DNA of 5,107 bases, from the NCBI GenBank assembly GCA_020345785.1, contig CP070771.1, positions 1,612,845 through 1,617,951 of the forward strand, in the 5' to 3' direction. Below, one piece after another: positions 1 to 5,107 of the stretch. This DNA is from Desulfobacterales bacterium (GTDB lineage: Bacteria > Desulfobacterota > Desulfobacteria > Desulfobacterales > JAFDCJ01). The notes under the pieces are model-generated. The model was not told the origin of the DNA and did no database searches. It saw nothing but the letters and a program-made list of their open reading frames with translations. How positions within the stretch are numbered: position 1 is the first letter of the stretch; each line of letters opens with the position of its first letter. The position numbers and the translations under genes were made by a program.

Positions 1-341
1 TATACGGGGTTCACGTCCTGGTACCCAAACTTGAGTTTTACAAGTCGCCCCGGCCTTTGTGTGAAGAAATCACTGCGAATCTGAAAAATGGCGGACAATG
101 GGCCATGTACCAATTTTACCGGGCGGCCTATGTTTACTATACGGACAGTTTCTGCACGGTTCTTGAAAGTGAGGAGGAATTGAAGGCATTTCTCAATCAA
201 GCGACGCTTTCTTTGGTGGTCATGAAAGAAAATAAATATGAACGTCTAAGCGACACCGTTAAAGCGCGTACCCATCTGGTATTCAAGCAGCAAATCGGAC
301 ATCGCGCGATGGTGCTGATCTCCAATCAAAAGGGGTTGTGA
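1..341 (+). CDS. ArnT-like family 39 glycosyltransferase, C-terminal fragment cut by the window edge
   Basis: The reading frame is open from base 3 with no start, so the gene begins upstream; 112 codons are visible, ending in TGA at 339-341. The visible part has no membrane helix and reads as the soluble C-terminal domain that follows the membrane region in ArnT-like (PMT/GT39 superfamily, COG1807) transferases. It has a YKSPRPLCEEI segment, then a FYRAAYVYYTDS segment, an acidic ESEEELKAFL stretch, a VVMKENKYERL strand, and a final GHRAMVLISNQKGL. From family knowledge, such enzymes are inner-membrane proteins that transfer a sugar from a polyprenyl-phosphate donor to lipid A or another envelope acceptor. 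The acceptor cannot be told here because the catalytic N-terminal part is outside the window. A TTG at 57 could be mistaken for a start, but the homologous-looking sequence continues upstream of it. A second gene of the same superfamily follows after 41 bases on the same strand, so the two are probably co-transcribed. Confidence 0.8.
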   Translation, partial: YGVHVLVPKLEFYKSPRPLCEEITANLKNGGQWAMYQFYRAAYVYYTDSFCTVLESEEELKAFLNQATLSLVVMKENKYERLSDTVKARTHLVFKQQIGHRAMVLISNQKGL

Positions 342-382
342 AGGCTACTTGATACATTTGCGGTAGCAACTTCAATCATACG

Positions 383-1813
383 ATGCAAAAACAATCGACG
401 CCAAGACTTCTGCTGACAATCGCACTCTTGATCTTTTTTGTGATCGTCAGCCACAAGCTGCTCGAGTTGGGTAAACATGGTGATGGGATCGAATATGCGT
501 CGGTGGCCAGAAATATGGCCGAGGGTCGAGGGTCTTTGTGGAGGCCGTATTTCAGCGACACGTTTGGAAAGCTTTACCGTGAGCATCCGCCTTTGATCTA
601 TTGGATTTAGTCGTTTCTATTCAAAATATGCGGCGATGGTCCGTATTTTGAAGGTTTATACGGTTTGGCCGCCGGACTGATTATCTTGGGATGCACGGCT
701 TTGTTTTGGAATCGGGTGCGCAGGGATTTTAAGCTGCCGCTGTCAGCCGCATGGTGGCCGATCTTGCTGCTAGTCACCGTTCCGGTATTCACCTACCTGT
801 CCCAGACCCATCGCATGGTCTTCAGCTTCGCGGTGTTTGCTATTTTGGGGACCTACTTTGCATACCGCAGCACGATCGTTGAAAAATATGGCTTTTTTTT
901 CAGCGTCTTGGCCGGATTTTTGACATACCTGGGATTCATTGCCAACGGACCCGCAGCCTGCTTCACCTTCGCGGTACCGCTGATATGCTGGACCGCTTTA
1001 CCCGTCAAGCTGTCGCGGTCAATCGTTCAAACCCTGGTATTGGTCGGTGTCTTTGTTGTACTGCTGCTTGGTACCTTTAAATTTTATCCAGACAGCTTTG
1101 ATTTCTTTAAGTTTTTCTGGAATTCTCAAATTGTTGCCAGCCTGCAGAACAAGCGCTCTGCCAGGCATGCCTACTGGCACCTGGCGGAAAGATGGTTTGC
1201 TGAAATGATCGTGCCCCTGATCGTGGCGACAGTCCTCATGCTCGCGGCCAGGGTGCCTTGGCACAGCATTAAATTTAATCGTCACGCCCTGTTTTTTCTG
1301 CTGGTTGCGCTGTCATGCAGCCTGCCATTTATGCTCAGCCGCAGACAAAACATCCGTTACATCTTTCAATCGTTTCCCTTTTACGCGTTGAGTCTGGCCT
1401 TTTTGACGGCAGCGGTCGCCGTCAAGATCGAAGCGGCAGTCGCCGGCCGTAAAAAATTCTTGCTGACATTGGCAATTCTGGCCCTTTTTCTTGCGGGAGC
1501 CGGCACCGCCAGCATGCTCTACCACAAAGACAATATTGCCAGGAGAAAACCGTTTTACCGGGATTTCTATCTGCAGCAGATTCAGCTGCCCGAGCGCAGC
1601 ATTATCTCCATCTGCCCGCCTGCCATTGATAAGGATGACTGGCTGTTTGCCGATATGCAGCGCTTTTACAAGGCCAGCCTGAGTGCCGAGATGGGGCATG
1701 ACTATCTTATTGTCGACAAGGACAGCACCTGTGTTGTGCCGGACGGCTATCAAAAAATCCAGCAAAAGCCCTCGGTGAGATACGTACTTTACAAGAAAAC
1801 CGGCAAAGACTGA
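383..1813 (+). pseudogene. Family 39 (ArnT/PMT-like) membrane glycosyltransferase interrupted by an in-frame TAG at codon 76
   Basis: One frame runs from ATG 383 to TGA 1811-1813 (476 codons), broken only by TAG at 608-610. Before it are an N-terminal helix (residues about 9-24), then GDGIEYASVARNMAEG (33-48) with acidic residues D34 and E37, and EHPPLIYW (67-74). These match the first periplasmic loop of GT39/PMT enzymes, where the catalytic Asp and the HPP or KPP motif lie. After the TAG the same frame gives SFLFKICGDGPYFEGLYGL, about nine more hydrophobic segments, an ANGP motif (187-190, compare KGP in relatives), an R-x-x-RY loop before a helix (near 320-336), and a soluble C-terminal tail. 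The combined length suits the family. Relatives often have Gln at codon 76, so a CAG-to-TAG change is the simplest origin. No Shine-Dalgarno motif precedes ATG 383, but TGA at 350-352 closes the frame upstream and no other start lies between. Readthrough, pyrrolysine insertion or sequence error are alternatives to a true pseudogene. A TTG at 665 could restart translation but would lack the catalytic loop. Confidence 0.8.
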
Positions 1814-1888
1814 GAGGTTTTGGGTTTGCTCACATGCAAACGTCCTAATGAAGAACGGTTTTCGACCTCAAGAAAAATCATTAAAATC

Positions 1889-2084
1889 CCAAGCACCAAA
1901 AACCAAATTCCAAACAAATTCCAATAACCTAAATTCAAAATTCAAAACAAGTGGTTCGTCTACAGTTGTACCACCCTTTCATAACCTGCTTGCTTAGGTT
2001 TTTTATATGATTCGATGGTACAGCAGTGAATGTTTTGGTCATTGAATATTGAAATTTGGGATTTATTTGAAATTTGGTGCTTGG
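1889..2084. repeat. Concentric imperfect inverted repeats in the spacer between convergent genes
   Basis: Four pairs of complementary arms share nearly the same centre (about 1987-1995). They are CCAAGCACCAAA at 1889-1900 with TTTGGTGCTTGG at 2073-2084; CAAAACA at 1943-1949 with TGTTTTG at 2031-2037; GTACCA at 1968-1973 with TGGTAC at 2016-2021; and AACCT at 1983-1987 with AGGTT at 1996-2000. Between the first two pairs, both sides are built of short AAATTCCAA-like words that match imperfectly with small gaps. The element fills most of the 321-base gap between the glycosyltransferase stop (1813) and the hydrolase stop (2135) and is much more AT-rich than either gene. No transposase lies inside. 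It looks like a dispersed, non-autonomous repeat or a large cruciform that also separates two converging transcripts. Whether it recurs in the genome cannot be seen here. Confidence 0.6.
1983..2004 (+). terminator. Weak terminator-like hairpin at the centre of the inverted repeat
   Basis: AACCT and AGGTT form a 5-bp stem around an 8-base loop, followed by a run of T from 1999 to 2004. It could end transcription from the glycosyltransferase gene about 170 bases upstream. The stem is short, so this is only suggestive; the larger repeat around it may be what actually folds. Confidence 0.25.
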
Positions 2085-2134
2085 AATTTGGAATTTTATT
2101 TTCTGATAAAACAACCGCCTCTGGGAATGGATCT

Positions 2135-3055
2135 TCACCGAAGAATCTCACTGTCGAAGCCGCCAAGCTTGCGTTGGAGGAATTCTTTAATGACTGCCGA
2201 GCACGCCTCCGGCTTACCCATCGGCACGAAATGGCCGGCCCGCGGTATGGTCGCCAGCTCATAATCGAAAATTAGGGTTTTTAAGCGCTCGGCCGAATCG
2301 GCCGTAAAAACATCGGATCTTTCTCCCCGAATCGCCAGCACGGGGCAGGCAATCTTTTTAGCGTACCGCCACACGTCGAGCGGCACGGACTCGAAAATCT
2401 GCGCTTCGAGCTCCGGATCGCACTTAAGAACGGCTGTTTCGGAATCTTTTTCGAGCAGTCCGCACTCCAGGTAGGCTTCAACAAATTCTTTGGACCAACT
2501 CTTGAAAATGCCACGGCCGGAGGTGAAGCGTTTCAAGGCCTCATTTTTTCCCTGAAAGCTTTTGCGTCGGCGCCGTGCCGATTGGGCCAGCTGACGATTG
2601 CCGGCCAGCCCGATCATTTTCAGGGCGGCAAACCGCCACAGCCGCCTGCGGGGTAAAATAGAGGGGTCGATTAATATGATTGCGGAAAAAAGCCGGGGGT
2701 ATTTTGCGGCGGCGATGTAGGTGGTCACCGCCCCCAGGGAGTGGCCCATACCGATAATCGGCGGCGACATCGTCTGTTCGATCAGCATTTTTAGATCGTC
2801 GGCAAAAATATGCCAGTTTTTGACCCGTTTAAGGTCGAATTGATCGGAACCTCCATGCCCCCTCAGATCGCTGGCAGTTATATGCATGTCATCGATAAGG
2901 TGCTTTACAAAAGGGGAATAGGTTCCGGCACAAAATCCATTGGCATGCAGAAAATGAACTTGGGGTCCTGGGCCGCCCCAGTCCAGATAATGGATCTTGC
3001 CGTCCGGCGTATTGAAAAAGCCCTCGCTCGGCTCCCTGGAGTCAGGTGTATTCAT
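2135..3055 (-). CDS. Alpha/beta-hydrolase fold protein with intact catalytic triad
   Basis: The 306-residue product has the plan of a single-domain cytoplasmic alpha/beta hydrolase (MhpC-like, COG0596). The N-terminal strands contain VHFLHANGFCAGTYSPF (33-49), where HANG supplies the oxyanion-hole region, and SDLRGHGGSD (62-71). The nucleophile elbow is GMGHSLG (102-108) with Ser106. A basic, helical lid follows (about 133-225), including RRRR at 161-164. The core then resumes with VLAIRGERSDVF, where Asp248 is the likely acid, and PRAGHFVPM, where His275 is the base. There is no signal peptide or membrane helix. The substrate cannot be predicted; esters, lactones and C-C bonds are all cleaved by this family. 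ATG 3055 is chosen because an upstream in-frame ATG region is closed by TAG and the family's N-terminal strand starts soon after. The ribosome site is weak (AGG about 12 bases upstream). A strong terminator on the same strand lies about 60 bases upstream, so expression may be attenuated or start from a promoter inside that short gap. Confidence 0.9.
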   Translation of the reverse strand: MNTPDSREPSEGFFNTPDGKIHYLDWGGPGPQVHFLHANGFCAGTYSPFVKHLIDDMHITASDLRGHGGSDQFDLKRVKNWHIFADDLKMLIEQTMSPPIIGMGHSLGAVTTYIAAAKYPRLFSAIILIDPSILPRRRLWRFAALKMIGLAGNRQLAQSARRRRKSFQGKNEALKRFTSGRGIFKSWSKEFVEAYLECGLLEKDSETAVLKCDPELEAQIFESVPLDVWRYAKKIACPVLAIRGERSDVFTADSAERLKTLIFDYELATIPRAGHFVPMGKPEACSAVIKEFLQRKLGGFDSEILR

Positions 3056-3111
3056 AAAAGTATTACCTATCCAAATTTATTCATAATTACAATATCTAAC
3101 AATTTTTCCTG

Positions 3112-3151
3112 AAATAAAAAAGCCAAGCCGCCTTTTAAGGCAACTTGGCTT
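3112..3151 (-). terminator. Strong intrinsic terminator on the minus strand, upstream of the hydrolase
   Basis: Arms are 3144-3151 with 3120-3127 (AAGCCAAG/CTTGGCTT) and 3137-3141 with 3130-3134 (GCCTT/AAGGC). In minus-strand RNA the two bases joining these helices face each other as U-G wobbles, giving one continuous stem with a tiny A-rich loop. In plus-strand RNA the same bases are C-A mismatches. The stem is followed on the minus strand by six T (3121-3116) and then ATTT. A T-run at 3150-3157 would also let it act on the plus strand. The wobble pattern argues that the minus-strand RNA is the selected product. It ends the transcript of the structured region 3158-3362 or attenuates the hydrolase. 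Confidence 0.85.
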
Positions 3152-3362
3152 TTTTTTGTGCGGATTCGCCAAACGTTTACCATCTTAATTTCGGTTGGAG
3201 TTTGGCGTATATGTCGCACTGAATGCGCTTTAAGACGGGAAAGGCTGAGACAAAGTCAAAGGAGCCCAATAGGTAGTCCATACTTTGCCTGGGCATCTCT
3301 CCTGATTAGAAATTGGAAGCAAAAACCATGCAAAAACGGAAAACTATTATCAATTCCAATTT
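3116..3362 (-). ncRNA. Candidate structured RNA: small RNA gene or cis-acting leader of the hydrolase
   Basis: This stretch has no convincing protein gene, but minus-strand RNA can form successive hairpins. In transcript order they are a perfect 9-bp stem 3354-3362/3310-3318; a stem 3263-3266/3243-3246 enclosing an inner GAC/GTC stem 3255-3257/3249-3251; a small CGCA/TGCG hairpin 3224-3227/3215-3218; a perfect 8-bp stem CGCCAAAC/GTTTGGCG 3200-3207/3167-3174; and then the strong intrinsic terminator. A row of helices ending in a terminator is what small RNAs and riboswitch-type leaders look like. The hydrolase start codon is about 60 bases beyond the terminator on the same strand, which fits a leader. 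No known RNA family was recognised: it lacks the tmRNA, SRP and RNase P signatures. The 5' end is undefined; a poor promoter candidate is TTGTCA at 3391-3396 with an ill-matched -10. Confidence 0.35.
3177..3296 (-). CDS. Possible 39-residue peptide inside the structured region
   Basis: An ATG at 3296 opens a 39-codon frame ending in TAA at 3179-3177. The peptide starts MPRQSMDYLLGSF and ends KLQPKLRW, with no signal peptide or membrane helix and no family I recognise. A purine-rich AGGAGAG touches the ATG, which is too close for a good ribosome site; the internal ATG at codon 6 has only AGG six bases ahead. An in-frame TAA lies just upstream, so the frame is not the tail of a longer gene. It overlaps the proposed hairpins, so it could be a leader peptide, an independent small gene or chance. 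Confidence 0.15.
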   Translation of the reverse strand: MPRQSMDYLLGSFDFVSAFPVLKRIQCDIYAKLQPKLRW

Positions 3363-3440
3363 ATTAGCATAATCTTAGTCGGTTAGCATCTGACAAGTTG
3401 AATGCAGCCAATCAATTTGTGGAAAACTTTACATAAAATT

Positions 3441-3458
3441 TGTGAAAATCATTTCACA
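3441..3458. promoter_or_regulatory. 18-base palindrome, possible operator
   Basis: TGTGAAAATCATTTCACA has perfect 7-base arms around a 4-base centre. The left arm is part of an AATTTGTG word (3437-3444) that also occurs at 3414-3421, 23 bases away. The arms resemble the TGTGA/TCACA half-sites of CRP/FNR-type regulators, but the spacing between those half-sites is 8 rather than the usual 6, so that match is not correct. It lies beyond the 5' side of the proposed minus-strand RNA, where an operator for that transcript would be expected. No good promoter was found overlapping it. Confidence 0.35.
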
Positions 3459-3485
3459 TTGACCTTAAATTACAGTAGCTGAAAT

Positions 3486-3520
3486 AAAAAAAGGGGAAAT
3501 GGCAAAAACCATATCCCCTT
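3486..3520 (-). terminator. Intrinsic terminator of the tRNA-Val gene
   Basis: In minus-strand RNA, AAGGGG (3520-3515) pairs with CCCCTT (3496-3491), extended by a further six positions with one mismatch and closed by a T-rich loop. Seven T follow (3492-3486, partly shared with the stem). It starts 9 bases after the encoded CCA of the tRNA, so it ends a monocistronic tRNA transcript. Confidence 0.85.
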
Positions 3521-3528
3521 GATATCAC

Positions 3529-3603
3529 TGGTAGGCACGGACAGATTTGAACTGTCGACTTCTACCGTGTCAGGGTAGCGCTCTCCCCCTGAGCTACGTG
3601 CCT
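3529..3603 (-). tRNA. tRNA-Val with anticodon GAC
   Basis: The 75-base minus-strand sequence folds as a complete cloverleaf: a perfect 7-bp acceptor stem (AGGCACG/CGTGCCT), D stem GCTC/GAGC, anticodon stem CTACC/GGTAG, and T stem GACAG/CTGTC with loop TTCAAAT. The anticodon loop is CTGACAC, so the anticodon is GAC, reading the valine codons GUC and GUU. The discriminator base is A and the CCA end is encoded (3531-3529). It has its own promoter and terminator, so it is a single-gene unit between the FlgT-like gene and the structured region. No repeat of its 3' end was seen in the window, so there is no evidence of an element integrated here. Confidence 0.96.
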
Positions 3604-3617
3604 TTAAATTTAAACTC

Positions 3618-3646
3618 CAAGTAGCACCGGTGGTTTTACCTGTCAA
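3618..3646 (-). promoter_or_regulatory. Sigma-70-type promoter of the tRNA gene
   Basis: On the minus strand, a perfect -35 TTGACA (3646-3641) is followed after 17 bases by TACTTG (3623-3618). The -10 box is poor, but the -35 and spacing are ideal. A start about 7 bases further on would leave a leader of only some 8 bases before the mature tRNA end at 3603, as is usual for short tRNA precursors. Confidence 0.6.
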
Positions 3647-3650
3647 GGAA

Positions 3651-3737
3651 AATTCATTAACTCAATAATTCATTTACTGAGTTTTCGTTGAGCCGTTAAC
3701 AAATCAACCAGTCAACTATTCAACGATTTAACCAATT
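3651..3737. repeat. AT-rich degenerate tandem repeats with an 8/16-base period
   Basis: From 3698 to 3737 five 8-base units start with AAC: AACAAATC, AACCAGTC, AACTATTC, AACGATTT and AACCAATT. The last two bases are TC in the first three. Before them, AATTCATT occurs at 3651-3658 and 3667-3674, each followed by a similar A/T-ACT word, so a 16-base period can be seen. AACTCA at 3659-3664 and TGAGTT at 3678-3683 can pair as a 6-bp stem before TTTT on the plus strand. The array runs into the stop codon of the FlgT-like gene. No clear minus-strand terminator for that gene was found here. Confidence 0.5.
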
Positions 3738-4945
3738 TATCCCGGAATTATCTCGACTCGCACCGTATCCTGGGTCACTTCAAAAATGTTAATTCCGAAG
3801 GATTCAAAATTTTGCTGCATCAGGGCTGCTGCCAGATCCTGGGTTTTTCCCTTGTACTCCACCAGCAAGGTCGCCTCATTGGGTTTGATCTCTTTAACCT
3901 GAATTCCCCCGACACCCGGGATGCTGTTTAAGGACTTGCGAAACTTAACATAATAGGCAAGATGACTCGTGCCGCGAATAACCATGGCGATTTTGGAAGG
4001 TTGACCCGCCTGTTTTTGCCATGCAGCGGTCAATTCCTCTGCCAGGGCCTGCCCCGCCAGGTCGCCCACTTCCTCCAGCGCCTGCCGGCTGCCGATATTG
4101 TCGTCTTCACTGACCGCAACCGCGGTTCGATTTAGGCTCAAGAGCGGGTTGGGGAGGCCCGGTTTTACGACACGAACGCTAACCGTACCATTAAATGATC
4201 TCATGGCAGAACCCATGATATTCGTCGATGGCGTCACAGTCGACATTCCCGTTACGACCACGTCGGCCTTCAGCTGGGATCCAAGCTCCGCTGCCTCCTG
4301 ATCCGTCAACCCAGGCTTATCAAAGGCGGCCCATTGTATCTTGGCACGGTTTCGGGCGCTCTTGTGATCGATTATGACAAAACCGGCCTCCTTCAGATGC
4401 TCTGCCATTGCGGCTTCCGACAATGATTTGAAACCCGATCCTTCCGAACCCCACCAGAACCCGGAGACCGGCTCCGCTAATCTCTGCTCGGCGATCAGAA
4501 ACAAAACGCTGGGCAGCGCTGTTTGAACCCGCAAAATACCGGTTTCAGTCAATAGTTTGGCAATTTTTACCCGTGACACGCTCGCCTCAACGATCACGCG
4601 ATATCTGTCGCCCAGAGCGGCCTCTGTCAACACCTTGTAACCGCGGACAAATGCACTGGTCTGCTCGAACAGCAGCTCGTTGAGTTTCGTAAATTGGCTT
4701 ACAAACGCCTCAACTTCTAAAAGCTCCTCGGTCATCAACGCCACGGCCGTTACGAGACTGTCTGCAATGGCCTTTTCCCGGGCGGCGGAAACATTCGTAC
4801 CTTGCACCGTCGCAGTTCCAATGACAACAAAGGTTTTGGTCTGGTCCGATTTCTGGGCCAAAGCGGACCCGGTCGGCAACAGTCCTATTGTTGACAGAAA
4901 CATTGTCAAAATCAGTATCTTAATCGCCGCGACAAATTTCATCAT
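3737..4945 (-). CDS. Exported FlgT-like protein (flagellar assembly protein T-like), function uncertain
   Basis: Starting at ATG 4945 the product has 402 residues. MMKF plus a hydrophobic stretch ends in SALAQ (about 27-31), a type I signal peptide with cleavage after ALA, so the protein should be periplasmic. The next part (about 38-130) has FVVIGTATVQG, an AAREKAIADSLVTAVALM helix and a RYRVIVEASVSRVKIAKLL segment. This is the pattern of the N-terminal domain of FlgT, a protein of the flagellar basal-body H ring. A middle domain (about 140-275) contains LKADVVVTGMSTVTPS, like the TolB-like middle domain of FlgT. The C-terminal domain (about 320-400) has a FRKSLNSIPGV motif and a repeated beta-alpha-beta pattern. 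There is no lipobox. No flagellar gene is adjacent, so a role in another envelope complex is equally possible. An in-frame TTG at 4960 would add five residues but would cover the ribosome site. Upstream, TTGATT at 5020-5015 with an AT-rich -10 region near 4998-4992 is a weak promoter candidate. Confidence 0.75.
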   Translation of the reverse strand: MMKFVAAIKILILTMFLSTIGLLPTGSALAQKSDQTKTFVVIGTATVQGTNVSAAREKAIADSLVTAVALMTEELLEVEAFVSQFTKLNELLFEQTSAFVRGYKVLTEAALGDRYRVIVEASVSRVKIAKLLTETGILRVQTALPSVLFLIAEQRLAEPVSGFWWGSEGSGFKSLSEAAMAEHLKEAGFVIIDHKSARNRAKIQWAAFDKPGLTDQEAAELGSQLKADVVVTGMSTVTPSTNIMGSAMRSFNGTVSVRVVKPGLPNPLLSLNRTAVAVSEDDNIGSRQALEEVGDLAGQALAEELTAAWQKQAGQPSKIAMVIRGTSHLAYYVKFRKSLNSIPGVGGIQVKEIKPNEATLLVEYKGKTQDLAAALMQQNFESFGINIFEVTQDTVRVEIIPG

Positions 4946-4954
4946 AACGTCTCG

Positions 4955-4958
4955 CTCC
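4955..4958 (-). promoter_or_regulatory. Ribosome binding site deciding the start of the FlgT-like gene
   Basis: GGAG lies 9 bases upstream of ATG 4945 (12 bases from the next ATG at 4942). Because it overlaps the second codon of the longer TTG frame, it supports starting at the ATG pair and not at TTG 4960. The signal peptide also has a more normal short, basic N-terminus from this start. Confidence 0.55.
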
Positions 4959-5107
4959 AATGTTTGATTGAATATTTAGGCGCAGGTGTATTTATTAAAT
5001 GAAAAATGTTCGAGAATCAAGAACTAATGCAGCATGGCGCCGGATTCAATCATTTTAAAGACGCAATTGACTGATATTTTGATAATACCTGCTTAATAAG
5101 AATCATG

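Noticed and set aside
1313..1765. A 150-codon open frame on the minus strand inside the glycosyltransferase gene
   Set aside because: It lies antisense to a clear membrane-protein frame with family motifs; its product is low-complexity, rich in Gln, Gly and Lys and has no recognisable domain.
2810..3112. A 100-codon plus-strand frame across the hydrolase start
   Set aside because: It is antisense to the hydrolase N-terminus, which has conserved motifs, and the predicted peptide shows no domain.
3158..3367. A 69-codon plus-strand frame beginning with TTG next to the terminator
   Set aside because: It has no ribosome site and no domain, starts right at the terminator T-run, and the structural evidence in this interval favours a minus-strand RNA.
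3441..3458. Reading the palindrome as a CRP site
   Set aside because: TGTGA and TCACA are separated by 8 bases here, whereas CRP needs 6.
3529..3603. The tRNA gene as an attachment site of an integrated element
   Set aside because: No duplicate of its 3' end, no integrase and no phage-like gene is visible in the window.
3686..3725. CGTTGA/TCAACG inverted repeat as terminator of the FlgT-like gene
   Set aside because: The stem is 6 bp with a 28-base loop and is followed on the minus strand by A residues, not T.
4680..4967. A 95-codon plus-strand frame over the 5' part of the FlgT-like gene
   Set aside because: It is antisense to the signal peptide and N-terminal domain; it is explained by codon composition of the real gene.

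Overview
The window looks like chromosomal DNA of an uncultured Gram-negative bacterium, most plausibly Desulfobacterota (deltaproteobacterial). This rests on gene style: an ArnT-like family 39 glycosyltransferase pair, an exported FlgT-like protein, GC-rich coding sequence and AT-rich, repeat-laden intergenic spacers. The lineage is an inference; no phylogenetic marker is present.

Left part (1-1813, + strand): the C-terminal end of one ArnT-like membrane glycosyltransferase, then 41 bases later a second gene of the same superfamily. The second gene reads intact from 383 to 1813 except for one in-frame TAG at 608-610, placed where relatives usually have glutamine just after the conserved HPP-containing loop. 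Both are expected to move a sugar from a polyprenyl-phosphate donor outside the inner membrane.

Middle (1814-3157): a spacer between convergent genes holding a set of concentric inverted repeats centred near 1990, then a minus-strand alpha/beta hydrolase (2135-3055) with a complete Ser-Asp-His triad. About 60 bases upstream of the hydrolase start is a strong intrinsic terminator whose stem is continuous only in minus-strand RNA.

Right-middle (3158-3736): no convincing protein gene. The minus strand here can fold into several consecutive hairpins leading into that terminator, so it is either a small RNA gene or a regulatory leader of the hydrolase; a 39-codon ORF lies inside it. Next come an 18-base palindrome and a textbook tRNA-Val(GAC) with encoded CCA, its own promoter and its own terminator. 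An AT-rich stretch of degenerate 8-base repeats follows, abutting the next gene's stop codon.

Right part (3737-5107): a minus-strand gene for an exported protein of about 402 residues resembling FlgT-type proteins, then about 160 bases of upstream spacer without a gene. No obvious functional link joins the glycosyltransferases, hydrolase, tRNA and FlgT-like gene. The observations most worth checking are the TAG-interrupted glycosyltransferase and the structured RNA/terminator upstream of the hydrolase.
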